DNA of 64,000 nt from Aphelocoma coerulescens (taxonomy: Eukaryota; Chordata; Aves; Passeriformes; Corvidae): NCBI RefSeq assembly GCF_041296385.1, contig NC_091016.1, positions 10,265,997-10,329,996 of the forward strand. Direction: 5' to 3'. The translations under genes were made by a program, and so were the position numbers. This document shows positions 46,596 through 59,600 of the stretch, one piece after another; position 1 is the stretch's first letter, and every line of letters starts with the position of its first letter. The notes under the pieces are model-generated. The model searched no databases and had not been told where the DNA came from. It worked only from the letters and a program-made list of their open reading frames with translations.

Positions 46596-49500
46596 AGCTC
46601 GAGCTACAAGGACACCCTTTCAGTTTCGCTGAGTCCACGCTGCCCACGCAGCTCTCGCTGAGCGAAGTGTGCCAGGGGAGAAGCACTTGCTGGAAGAGTC
46701 TTTCAATGCGCACGGCTTTGAAGGCAGCACCACAATGTGGGCCACGAGAAGGGGTGAGGAGGAATGTGGTGTCGTCCTGGCACCTTTCTCCTGTGTGAGC
46801 TGTCTACCGAAGCTCTTTGCTCCTTGCGAGACGGCAGCGTGCGCCGGAGTACACTCGAGCCGAGGAGCGGGCAGACAGCATCGCCATCTGACGGGCGCTT
46901 TGCAGCTTGCCGCAGAAAGCGCTGCACTGCCGGGCACAGTGTTCCGGGCGAGAAGCAGAAGACCGTCCGCCTCCGGGGGAACGAAGGTACGGCGTGCTCG
47001 AAAAGGCGAAGAACGAAGCCGCGGAGCGCCGGGCTCGCGTGCTCGTTGTACGGGCTGCAAGACGAGCGTGGCTGCCACTCTCCTGCCTGCTGAATTGACG
47101 TTATAGCCTTGGGAAGGAGGAAGTTCCACGGCACTTTCCTGTGCTGCTGCTGCCTATTCCTCTTGTAGCTCTCTGTGGAAGCATTTGCGCTTCCCTTCAG
47201 TCTCCGTCTTTCCGAGAACACGATGGTAGTAGCATGCAGCGGAGGAGGGAAGAACAGAGCGCACCGGTGAGTCTGGTGCCGCTTACGTGCGGAAGGCGAA
47301 GGTGCAGCCCAGCCCTGGCTTCTACTTCTCGGGCCGTTCTCCAGGAAAGCAGCTGCTGGAGGCTGCCAAGGGAGCTGCGAGAGTGAAAGCAAGGTGGGCG
47401 TCTGTCTTAGAAGAAAGGCACAGAGCCACAGTGTCATTTGCGATTTCCGAAGGCTGGTTGGAGAGGCGTGCTTTAGGAAAGCCTTCTGCTTTGACGCCTG
47501 CTCCTGGCTGAGCTCTAGTTGCAGGGACTCTGCAAGGCTGAACAACTAGGAAAGTGCCTATGTCCACGCTGTGGGATGAAGCACTATAGCTGCGGCTTCC
47601 TTTCTGGAGCAAGCAAGAATGCTCTCAGCCGACTCTGCTTGTGAACGAGCCCTTGCTGGTCTTGGGCAATTTGGTGCACTGCACACGCAAGCCCAGTGCT
47701 CTGCAGCTAAATTGTTTGCCTTAAGTGGTCTGGACTGAAGAGAAGGCCAGCGATGGCAGTGAACTTTGCTGCTTTTCCGCGTGCATGCTGCACCCACCAA
47801 CGGTGCACCGTGCACGGTTTCTTTGCTCAGCTCGAGCTACAGCGACACCCTTTCGGTTTCGCTGAGTCCACGCTGCCCATGCAGCTCTCACTCAGCGAAG
47901 TGCGCCAGGGGAGAAGCACTTGCTGGAGAAGTCTTTCAATGTGCAAGGCTTTGAAGGCAGCACCCCAATCGGGACATGAGGAGGGCTGATGAAGAACGTG
48001 GTTCTTTCTTGGCAACTTTCTCCTGTGCGAGATGTCTACCGAAGATCTTTGCTCCTTGCCAGACTGCAGTGTGCACCAGAGTACACTCTGGCCGAGAAGG
48101 AGAAGGCAGACAGCACCACCATCTGACGGGCCCTATGCAGGTTATGACAGAAAGCAGACTGCCCCTGGAAGGCACTGGCAGCTACGAGTTCCCCAAGTGT
48201 CAGGGGCAAATGCTGGGCGAGCTCGTCATCCTGGCACGGTTCTCTGTGCGAGAGCGACTTCTCAGCGGTCCTTCTCGTGGCCCCGATTGCGCTGCTGTGT
48301 TTTCAAAGTCCTGCACACTGAAAGACTCATCCAGCAAGTGCTTCTCCCCTTCAAGTTTCGCTGAGCGAGAGCTACCATGGGTAGTGTGGACGCCGCGAAA
48401 CCGAAGGGGTCTCCCGCTAGCTCGAGCTGCGGAAAAACCGTGCACAGCACACTGACAAGCGGCAAAGCACAATGGCCTCGCTCGGCTTCTCTTCTGCCCA
48501 GACAACGAAAGGCGAAGAACGAAGCCTCAGAGCACCGGGCTTGTGCGTGCAGCATTGCAGAAAGCCCAGAGACGCCTATCGGGAATTTCGGTCCTTGCGA
48601 GAGAGTCTTGTGTGCCTCGTGGTGCTTCGAGCCGAGAAAGACCGGGCAGACAGCACCGCCACAGAGGGGGCGCTTTTGCACCTTGTAAAAGGCAAGAGGA
48701 CTGCTCCTGGAAGGTGGTGCGAATCCCTGTTGCCACTAGTGTCAGGAGCAAAGTGCTTGCAAGCTTATTGTCCTGGCACAGCTCTCTGCGGGAGACGTAG
48801 CCGAGAAGCTTTCCGCTTAGCTTGGGATCGCAAGAGGGACAGATTGTGCTGCTACGTAGCGCTGGGAAGGAGAGGTGCAGGGCCCAGGCGTGTTTGGGCA
48901 GAAGCAGTGCACTGGAGCGCTTGGCTGCCGACACAGCGTTCCGTGCGAGAAGCAGACCGCTGTTCGCCTCCGGGAGAATGAAGGTACGGCGTGCTCGAAA
49001 AGGCGAAGGACGAAGCCGCAGAGCACCGGGCTGGTGTGCGCGTCGTATGGGCTTGCAAGACGAAGGGTGGCTGCTGCACTCCTGCCTGCTGAATTGACGT
49101 TCTAGCATTCGGAAGGAGGACGCTCAAGGGCACTTGCTTGTGCCGCTGCCTCTTCCTCTTCCAGCTCTAGGTGGAAGTGATTGTGCTTCTTCTCAAGATT
49201 CTTGTGGAAACTCTTTTGTTGAACTTTGGAGTGCAAAATCCTGGGAACTGAATGTTACATTCCATCTAGAACGAAAGTTTTATTCCTCAGTTTTTGTCAG
49301 GAACAGCTAGAATGGAAAACACATCTTGGCTTTTTGCATTCCCTTCAGAGAATATTAACACTACGCAAATCGATGCCACGATCTATTCTGTCACCTAAAT
49401 TTACTGTTTCAATCATGCACTCATACGCTGCTCGTCTGAAATTTTCTGTCCAGATTCATTTGACCTCACGCATCTTCTGTTTTGCAGTACCAACAAGTCT

Positions 49501-52298
49501 TGCTACAGAAAGACATGCTAGATCAGCAGCAGTGTTTAGGTAGGCCTTTGGTACGGCAGTATCTGAACAGCACGCAACTCATACCTCAGCAATTCTCCCT
49601 GTGGCTCTGCTATGCGTGCTCTCGCATTTTTTCTCTCTCACTGAGCCTAAACTGTAGAACAAAAACATCCAGGAACTGCTGCCATGGGAATGCACAAAGA
49701 CCAAAATCCCAGAGGTGGCCTGTACATTTCCTTTGCAGCCCCTGAACCATATCAAACGCACTGCTGGTCTGTACTTTTCTTTCCAGTGACACATCACATT
49801 CAGTCGAGCGGATACTGCAGACAAACCGAATCACTTCCAGCTAGCGAGCTCCAATACGAAAATGTGGCCGCACAGGAAGCTTTCACTGGCCTTGCATGGT
49901 ACAGTTGCAAACTTGCACTATGACTGCAGTCAAATGGTACTCAGGGCTTTTACATTGCGTCTGTACACTGCACACACCCGACGGTGTTCTGTGCCTTCAC
50001 TGTCAGTTTGGCTACCATCAAGTACTTTCATGTTCCCAAGGTGCCTATTTGGCACAAAGAAAAAGATACCAGCCTTGCTGGACTGCGACTTCTTCTGCCA
50101 GTCTTTCACGTACACACTTCTCACTGGGGCTATGCACCTTTCTTCTAAGCTGTGTGGAAAGTCACATTCTTTACACTCACAGATGCCAGTTTCCATCCTT
50201 AAAAGAGCCCGCAGCTCTGCCCATGCAAGCAGTCTGAGAACCGAAGCCCGCTGGCAGCATTCAGCTTTGTCTCTTTTCAGAGCGTGTACTGCACACAGCA
50301 CAGTATGCTGTGGGGGGTTTTCCTCCGTTATAAGTACAGTCATACTCTTTCTGTTCCACTAAGTCCACATCATCCATCTACCTCTCGCTCAGGGAAAGGC
50401 AGTAGGAGAGAGAAAAGCAGTTGCTGCATTGGTCTTTCCGAGTCCATGATTTTCAACAAACCGCCGCACTCTGGATGACAAGGGGGTGCAATGGGAGGGT
50501 CTGCTGTTCTTGCTCAAGCTGGCACTTTCATGAGCTAATGTTTGTGTAGGATGTTCACAAGTTAGTATCTGGACTCTGCGAGAGTGAAAGACAGCGCTGG
50601 GGAGCTCACATTGCCCTCTGAGTGTGGTGCAAATAAGAGTTTGTACCTGGAAGGGGGAGATCAGTGAAATCTTTTTGTCCTGACACGGTTGATTTGAGAG
50701 CAGTGGTGTTTTCAACTTGGCTCTGCACTTTGGGTGGTTTATAGCTAGGTGAGGGGCCTTTCCTTCTTTTGCAAGTCCCCCCTGCCATGCTGGGGTTGTT
50801 CTTCTGAGTGCTGACAGCGCGCAGGTTAAAGTTAACTGCTCCTCATGGCGCCCAGCACCATTCATGTGGCAATAGTTTGTTCCTTTGCGGATCCTGGCTC
50901 TTCGAATGTCTTTTGATTTCGTCCGGAAGACACTTCCATGTGGAGACAGCAACAGGTTGCTGAATGGGCACCTTTTGTGACCAATATTTACACTTGATGA
51001 AATTAGTGCATCAGGATGGTGATAGGCAACCAATGACCACTCAATTAACACTTACAATATTACTAACTTAAGCGAAACGAGGTTTTGCAAATGGCAATCT
51101 CTCCTTTGTACTGATACAGCCCTAATTTAATTTTCTTCAATGCACCAGCCTCAAGCACGGTGCTCTGCATGATTGCAAGTAAGAATTGCAAGATTGCAAG
51201 TAGGAACATTTAGTTGGAAAGGAAAGCTGATGGCACAGGTTCACATGACGCTGTTTCTATTCTTCAAAGTGAATGTGAAACCCACTCTAACTTATTATCC
51301 AAATAGGAGAGCACCAGGGAATGCTCATACTTTAAAGGTAGCAGGGAAAAGAGCTCAGAAGCTTGGCTCTTGCATTCCCTCTCTAACAGTTCAACAGCTC
51401 TAGCCCAGAGAACTGCCTACTAGGAAGAGCCATTAAATTCACATGCTCTTCTATGTGCACTTTCCTCCTCAGCTTTAAGTACCATCATAATCCTTCAGTC
51501 TCACAGAGTCAGGATGCAAACAGAATTTTATCAGGGGCTGCTAAAGTCAGCAGGATGCAAATTTGTTCAACAGCTTGGCTTTTTCATTCCTTCTCTAACA
51601 GTTCAACAGCTATAGCCCACAGAACTGCCCATGAGGAAAAGCCATTAATTCGCTGAGAACACCCTACATGCAGATCCAAAACTGCTTTCTTTGCCAAAGA
51701 GAGAAACTATGAGCCCATCTCAGAAGAACTGGGATCTCCTCCTCCAAAATAGAAAACATCCAGGAACTGCTCCCATCCAATGTGCCAGAACACTGTTACT
51801 GGACATTACCTGCCCTGGTGTCTAAATCAGCTGCACACCAAGGATGAGCATAGCTGCTTGTCTTGGCTTACTGCCAAGAGTTCAGAAGACCACCTTTCAG
51901 AAGTGGAAACGACATGCCAAAATTGACTTTTTCAGGAGACTGCCTTGAAAATAGGGCGTAGCAACTCCATACTTGTACAAATCAAGGCAGTGCTTCTACA
52001 CCAAATATGCCAGGACAGAAAGTTGCTGCTGCCCTTTACCTCCACTAGGCAGCTTCTTATGTGCACCTGAAACACTGGGGCTAGGTGCTTTCCTTCCCAT
52101 GGAAAAGCATTGTCATCCTCTCTGAGGAACTGGCGTGCTACCGCCAATATTGAATATATCTAAGAATTGCTCCTACACAAGAGGTGCCAGGAGAGAAATG
52201 TCTCAGTTGAGTTTACTTCCCCATGGGACCTTATCATCTGCTCCACCAACACTGGGATTCAGACCTTTGCATTCCAAGGGAAGGCATTATGAGTCACT

Positions 52299-53749
52299 TG
52301 GCCTTGCGTTGCCTTCAGTACCATTGCCTGGTTTTTCCTAGCCTACCCTTGCTTTGCCTTCCTTGGCTACGTCTCTCTTGCCTATGTCTCCCTTGCCCTG
52401 CCCTGCCCTGCCTATGATTTCCTTGCTTTGCCCTGCCTTGCCTTTTCTTCCATGCAGGCAAGGCAATGCAGTCAAAGCAAGTTTAGGCAATTCTAGTCAA
52501 GTCAAGGGAAAGTTAGGGAAAGCAAAGCAAGAGCAGTGAGCAGGCAGCAAAGTAGGGCCAATGAGTGCGAGGCAAGAGAAGGCCCAGAAGTTGTAGTTCG
52601 GAAGGCAGGGCATAGGAAGGTAAGTCCAGTGATGCAGAGGGCAGGCAAAGACAAGAAAGGCTAGGCAAGGAAAGGCCAGCCAAGAAAGGGGTAGGCAAAT
52701 AAAAACAGGGAATGCTTACACAAAGCAATGTGAAGCAAGGAACAGCTAGGCAAGTCAAGGCAAGAACACAGAAAGGTCAGTGGAGTAAGGCAAGCAAGGG
52801 AGAGATAGGAGAAGCAAGTTAAATCAAAGGAGAGGAAGACAAGACATGGAAGGCCAGGGAAGGAGGCAGTAGGCAGGGGCTGGTTATGAAAGGCAGTGCA
52901 AGGCTGTTGCTGTTGAGACGGTCACGACACACATACACTCTCTGCCCCGAGCAATGGCAAAAAACCACTTGTATTATTTATGCATCTTCTCTTATGCACT
53001 TTTTTAGCTACATGTGCATGGACTATTATTTTGCTATAATACAATACTATTGGTTGTCTATAGTGTACACACATTCTTTGCTAAACATCAGCCAGTATCG
53101 TCCCTTTTGCAGCTGTTACAACTTCTTTCTGTTGTTTATCTTCTTGCTTCTGCAATTCTCACGGGTACAAAATGATTGTATCAACGGAAATGTCTGTGAG
53201 GCCTTCAGACCAGCTGTTGGTTCCCACAAAAGGCAAAGGAGTGGTAGACAAAAGAAGGCCAGGAATCTGTAGGCAAAGCAGGGATTGGGAGGGGTAGGCA
53301 AAGGAAAGCAAGGCCATGTTGGAAAGGGGCACAAATGTCAAGAAGGGCAAGGGTTATGCAAGGCAGTGCAAGGCAAGGGAAGGGTAGGCAGGCCAAGGCA
53401 AGACAAGAGCATGGAGGGGTGGTGCAGAAAAGGTGATGATCGGATGGATAGGCCAGTCAAAGGTGGGTAGGTGTGGGTAGACTAGGCGAGGGAAAGAGGG
53501 GTAGCAGGGCAAGGCAAGTGTTGGCTTTGCAAAGCAAGGCAAGAGAGACTTAGGCAAGGCCAAGAGAGTCATAGGAGAAGCAGGCAAGACAAGACCAGGA
53601 AACAAGGGGTAAGAAAGTCAAGGTGGGAGATTGGTGAACAAGGCCATGCAATGGAGACATAGGAAGGGCAAGGGAGGTACACAGAGGTGTCTGTAAGGCA
53701 ATGCAAGGCTGGGCTCTGCATGGCAAGGGATGATCAGGTATGGCAATGC
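52299..53749 (+). repeat. Pentamer block with LTR-like insertion, unit 6
   Basis: Strand switch near 52454. The private G52280 of this unit lies just upstream. Confidence 0.85.
52905..53228 (-). mobile_element. Solo-LTR-like insertion, unit 6
   Basis: Same site, orientation and flanking hexamers as in unit 1. Confidence 0.6.
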
Positions 53750-54137
53750 CTTCATGTACCCCACTGTTTCAGGAGAATATGAGAGGTGGCCCAGGGGTGG
53801 TCAAAGCCAGCAAGACCCATCTGTCCTGGCAGCTTTCCTCCGGGAGTAATCCTTGGTTGTATTGGATATGGGACATGCAATCACCATTTTAGCCATAGAC
53901 TCCTGGACAAGAATGAAAGTTCTTTTCCCTGGGAAGGAAAACACGTAGACCCACTGTTTCAGGTGCAGATGAAAGACAGAACAAGGAAGGACAAGGCACT
54001 CGAAGAACGCCTTCTTTCTGGACGCGTCCTTCTGGGTGTGCTCAAGCTGCGTGGGCTCGGCAGCACTGAAGGTGTAAGAACCTGTTTCTGGCCAGGCAGT
54101 GTGCTGCAGTGCAAGGGCTGCGCCTTACTTTGTTGAA

Positions 54138-54309
54138 GCAGGCAGAGCATTCTCAGCTGAATCTGCTTGTTGAAGCAGCTCTGGGCTGGACATTTGCAAG
54201 TCGCTCCACTGAGCCCATGAAGCCGGTGCCCAGCTGCTTCGTTCTTCGCCTTCTGTGGTCCGGACAGGACTGAAGCGCAGCGATGGCTTGGAGCTTTGCC
54301 GCTCTTCAG
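54138..54309 (+). repeat. Arm 1 of unit 6
   Basis: Carries the unit 1 arm-1 states at all four sites. Arm 2 lies at 54864-55035. Confidence 0.9.
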
Positions 54310-55987
54310 CGTGAACACTGCACGCAGCCACAGGCTGCTGTGCAGGGCTTTTCCTCAGCTCGACGTACAGTCATTCTCTTGCTGTTTCCCCGAGTCGAAA
54401 GTGTCCGTGTAGCTCTCTCGCTCAGCGAAAGGCGTCAGGAGAGAAACACTTGCTGGATGAGCTTTTCGCTGGCCAAGCCTTTCAACACAGCACCACCATT
54501 CGGGCAAAGGAGGAGGAGAAAGGAAAGAGCACCTTTTCGTCCCGGCACGTTCTTCTTTGCGAGACGCCTCTCCGCCTCTTCGCTCCCTGCAAGGCTGTAA
54601 TGTGCGCGGTGGCACTTGGAAGCGAGAAGGCAGGTGCAGAGAGCACCGCGATCTGACGGCGCTGTGCCGGCTGGAAAGGAAAGAGGGCTGCCACTGGAAT
54701 GCGGTGCAAATACAGGTTTGCACGCGTCGAGGGTAAGCGCCGGGTGAGCTTGCTGACCTAAAACCGTTCTCTGTGCCAGACACAGGCATTGAGAATCTTT
54801 CCGTTAAGAATCAGGCTGCCACGCAAACAGAACGTGGTGCTGCCTAGCGCTGCGAGGGAAAGTGCAGGCAGAGCATTCTCGGCTGAATCTGCTTGTTGAA
54901 GCAGCTCTTGGCTGGACATTTGCAAGTCGCGCCACTGAGTCCATGAAGCCGGTGCCCAGCTGCTTCGTTCTTCGCCTTCTGTGGTCCGGACAGGACTGAA
55001 GCGCAGCGATGGCTTGGAGCTTTGCCGCTCTTCAGATTGTTTACTGCAGGCATCTACATTTTTCTGTGCACGGATTTTCCTCAGCTGGACATAGAATTAT
55101 TTTCTTGCTGTTTTACAGTGTCCAGACCATCTGTGTAGCTCTCGGTCAGGGAAATGCGTCAAGAGAGACGCCCTTGCTGGATGAGCTTTTTGCTGGCCAA
55201 GCCTTTCGACATCCCACCACAATTGGTCGAGGACGAGGAGAAAGGAGGGGTAACAGGGTAATATCTCTACAGTGCATCAGGTCATGTGAAATTTGTGCTG
55301 CTGCTGCCTAGTGCCCTTGCAGCTATCTGGGGAAGCAATTGCCCTTCCCTTCAGTCTCTGAGTTTCGGAGAACACGAATGCATGTAGGATGCAAGCGGAG
55401 GAGGGAAGTACAGAGTGCACCGGTGAGTTCGCTGTTGCTTACCTGGGGAGGGCGGAGGTGCAGCCCAGCACTGGCTTTGACGTCTACGGCCGTTCTCCAG
55501 GAGAGTAGCTGCTGGAGGCTGCCAAGGGAGCTGCGAGCACGAAAGTATAGCGGGCGTCTGTCTTAGAAGAAAGGCGCAGAGCCGCACTGTGATGCGCCCT
55601 TTCAGGAGGCTGCTTGGAGAAAGGGTGCTTTAGGAGGGCCTTCTGCTTTGACGCCTGCTCCTGGCTGAGCTCTAGCTGCAGGGACTCTGCAAGGCTGAAC
55701 GACTAGGAAAGTGCCTATCTCCACGCTGTGGGATGAAGTGCTACGGCTCCGCGTTCCCTTTTGGAGACGCGAGGACTCCCTCAGCCGGCTTGGCTTGTGA
55801 ACGAGCCTGCTGGACTTCTGCAACTCGGTGCACTGCACCTGCAAGCCCGGTGCTCTGCGGCTTCATTTTTCGCCTCACGTTATCCGCACGGAAGGGAAGC
55901 CCAGCGAGGGCACTGAACTTTGCCGCTTTTGCTCGTGCATGCTGCACGCACCCTCGGTGTAGCGTGCACGATTTCTTTCCACAGCTC

Positions 55988-56699
55988 TATAGGAGAAAGG
56001 CTCGCGAAGGGTGTCTGGACTTCAGGCGGCTCTCTTGAAAGCTGTGTATTGCATAGGCGAAGTTACAGCATTTCAGGGAGTGGGTATCCAGAGCCAGCCC
56101 TACAGCTGTCAGCTACAGCTGGTAGGCATACCTGGAGCCGCTTTCTGTTCAAGTTAGAAAGCATTATGTATTTTTCTTTGCTGAGTATCTCAATACATAG
56201 CAACCAATAAGCACCATACAACAATACCTTTACATTTGCCTGTAGCCTATCATGACTACTACCATTACCATATTATAGTCATTCTTATCCAATCACAAGA
56301 GTAAGTATGTTACAATTTAAGCTTACAGTGGAAAATTCTCAGACCTCTCTTCTTCTTGCTACATCGACATTTCTTGTTTGCCTGCGATAGCTCTCTTTTT
56401 GGTAAAAACATGTTTTCTATTTCCTTATGGCCTTCTTGAGACTTATTTACTTGGTGAAAAACATGTGCTTGTTTGTACTCACATACCGGTGTCCTAATAA
56501 AAAACATCTCCTTCCAACTCAATCTCCAACCTTTGCCTTCTCAGTTATTCAGTGATCAGTGTTTCAGCAAAACACCTTTTACTCTCTGTCAAAACTCGTT
56601 TCCATTTCTACCTCATGCTAAGTTTCTACATTCAGAGATCTTTCTGTCAAGCCTACATAGCTGTGAAACTTTCTTACCAAACTTTCATCCTCTCCAACA
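55988..56699. mobile_element. AT-rich insertion in the module, unit 6
   Basis: Same junctions as in unit 1. Carries G56588, shared only with unit 4. Confidence 0.55.
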
Positions 56700-59600
56700 A
56701 GCTCGAGCTACAAGGACACCCTTTCAGTTTCGCTGAGTCCACGCTGCCCACGTAGCTGTCGCTGAGCGAAGTGTGCCAGGGGAGAAGCACTTGCTGGAAG
56801 AGTCTTTCAATGCGCACGGCTTTGAAGGCAGCACCACAATGTGGGCCACGAGAAGGGGTGAGGAGGAATGTGGTGTCGTCCTGGCACCTTTCTCCTGTGT
56901 GAGCTGTCTACCGAAGCTCTTTGCTCCTTGCGAGACGGCAGCGTGCGCCGGAGTACACTCGAGCCGAGGAGCGGGCAGACAGCATCGCCATCTGACGGGC
57001 GCTTTGCAGCTTGCCGCAGAAAGCGCTGCACTGCCGGGCACAGTGTTCCGGGCGAGAAGCAGAAGACCGTCCGCCTCCGGGGGAACGAAGGTACGGCGTG
57101 CTCGAAAAGGCGAAGAACGAAGCCGCGGAGCGCCGGGCTCGCGTGCTCGTTGTACGGGCTGCAAGACGAGCGTGGCTGCCACTCTCCTGCCTGCTGAATT
57201 GACGTTATAGCCTTGGGAAGGAGGAAGTTCCACGGCACTTTCCTGTGCTGCTGCTGCCTATTCCTCTTGTAGCTCTCTGTGGAAGCATTTGCGCTTCCCT
57301 TCAGTCTCCGTCTTTCCGAGAACACGATGGTAGTAGCATGCAGCGGAGGAGGGAAGAACAGAGCGCACCGGTGAGTCTGGTGCCGCTTACGTGCGGAAGG
57401 CGAAGGTGCAGCCCAGCCCTGGCTTCTACTTCTCGGGCCGTTCTCCAGGAAAGCAGCTGCTGGAGGCTGCCAAGGGAGCTGCGAGAGTGAAAGCAAGGTG
57501 GGCGTCTGTCTTAGAAGAAAGGCACAGAGCCACAGTGTCATTTGCGATTTCCGAAGGCTGGTTGGAGAGGCGTGCTTTAGGAAAGCCTTCTGCTTTGACG
57601 CCTGCTCCTGGCTGAGCTCTAGTTGCAGGGACTCTGCAAGGCTGAACAACTAGGAAAGTGCCTATGTCCACGCTGTGGGATGAAGCACTATAGCTGCGGC
57701 TTCCTTTCTGGAGCAAGCAAGAATGCTCTCAGCCGACTCTGCTTGTGAACGAGCCCTTGCTGGTCTTGGGCAATTTGGTGCACTGCACACGCAAGCCCAG
57801 TGCTCTGCAGCTAAATTGTTTGCCTTAAGTGGTCTGGACTGAAGAGAAGGCCAGCGATGGCAGTGAACTTTGCTGCTTTTCCGCGTGCATGCTGCACCCA
57901 CCAACGGTGCACCGTGCACGGTTTCTTTGCTCAGCTCGAGCTACAGCGACACCCTTTCGGTTTCGCTGAGTCCACGCTGCCCATGCAGCTCTCACTCAGC
58001 GAAGTGCGCCAGGGGAGAAGCACTTGCTGGAGAAGTCTTTCAATGTGCAAGGCTTTGAAGGCAGCACCCCAATCGGGACATGAGGAGGGCTGATGAAGAA
58101 CGTGGTTCTTTCTTGGCAACTTTCTCCTGTGCGAGATGTCTACCGAAGCTCTTTGCTCCTTGCCAGACTGCAGTGTGCACCAGAGTACACTCTGGCCGAG
58201 AAGGAGAAGGCAGACAGCACCACCATCTGACGGGCCCTATGCAGGTTATGACAGAAAGCAGACTGCCCCTGGAAGGCACTGGCAGCTACGAGTTCCCCAA
58301 GTGTCAGGGGCAAATGCTGGGCGAGCTCGTCATCCTGGCACGGTTCTCTGTGCGAGAGCGACTTCTCAGCGGTCCTTCTCGTGGCCCCGATTGCGCTGCT
58401 GTGTTTTCAAAGTCCTGCACACTGAAAGACTCATCCAGCAAGTGCTTCTCCCCTTCAAGTTTCGCTGAGCGAGAGCTACCATGGGTAGTGTGGACGCCGC
58501 GAAACCGAAGGGGTCTCCCGCTAGCTCGAGCTGCGGAAAAACCGTGCACAGCACACTGACAAGCGGCAAAGCACAATGGCCTCGCTCGGCTTCTCTTCTG
58601 CCCAGACAACGAAAGGCGAAGAACGAAGCCTCAGAGCACCGGGCTTGTGCGTGCAGCATTGCAGAAAGCGCAGAGACGCCTATCGGGAATTTCGGTCCTT
58701 GCGAGAGAGTCTTGTGTGCCTCGTGGTGCTTCGAGCCGAGAAAGACCGGGCAGACAGCACCGCCACAGAGGGGGCGCTTTTGCACCTTGTAAAAGGCAAG
58801 AGGACTGCTCCTGGAAGGTGGTGCGAATCCCTGTTGCCACTAGTGTCAGGAGCAAAGTGCTTGCAAGCTTATTGTCCTGGCACAGCTCTCTGCGGGAGAC
58901 GTAGCCGAGAAGCTTTCCGCTTAGCTTGGGATCGCAAGAGGGACAGATTGTGCTGCTACGTAGCGCTGGGAAGGAGAGGTGCAGGGCCCAGGCGTGTTTG
59001 GGCAGAAGCAGTGCACTGGAGCGCTTGGCTGCCGACACAGCGTTCCGTGCGAGAAGCAGACCGCTGTTCGCCTCCGGGAGAATGAAGGTACGGCGTGCTC
59101 GAAAAGGCGAAGGACGAAGCCGCAGAGCACCGGGCTGGTGTGCGCGTCGTATGGGCTTGCAAGACGAAGGGTGGCTGCTGCACTCCTGCCTGCTGAATTG
59201 ACGTTCTAGCATTCGGAAGGAGGACGCTCAAGGGCACTTGCTTGTGCCGCTGCCTCTTCCTCTTCCAGCTCTAGGTGGAAGTGATTGTGCTTCTTCTCAA
59301 GATTCTTGTGGAAACTCTTTTGTTGAACTTTGGAGTGCAAAATCCTGGGAACTGAATGTTACATTCCATCTAGAACGAAAGTTTTATTCCTCAGTTTTTG
59401 TCAGGAACAGCTAGAATGGAAAACACATCTTGGCTTTTTGCATTCCCTTCAGAGAATATTAACACTACGCAAATCGATGCCACGATCTATTCTGTCACCT
59501 AAATTTACTGTTTCAATCATGCACTCATACGCTGCTCGTCTGAAATTTTCTGTCCAGATTCATTTGACCTCACGCATCTTCTGTTTTGCAGTACCAACAA

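Larger units (their letters stand above)
39692..49069. repeat. Macrosatellite unit 5 (type B, short, 9,378 bp)
   Basis: A short unit with one arm (44760-44931), but its first diagnostic arm base is G44777 where unit 2 has A. Type B markers are C45087, A48045 and C48566. It shares T42764 (unit position 3073) only with unit 7. Private changes cluster at 46184, 46493, 46588, 46649 and 46654, giving it the densest local divergence in the array. Confidence 0.97.
49070..59173. repeat. Macrosatellite unit 6 (type A, long, 10,104 bp)
   Basis: A long unit with type A markers T55191, C58149 and G58670, sharing G56588 with unit 4. The private change found is G52280 (unit position 3211). Confidence 0.97.
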
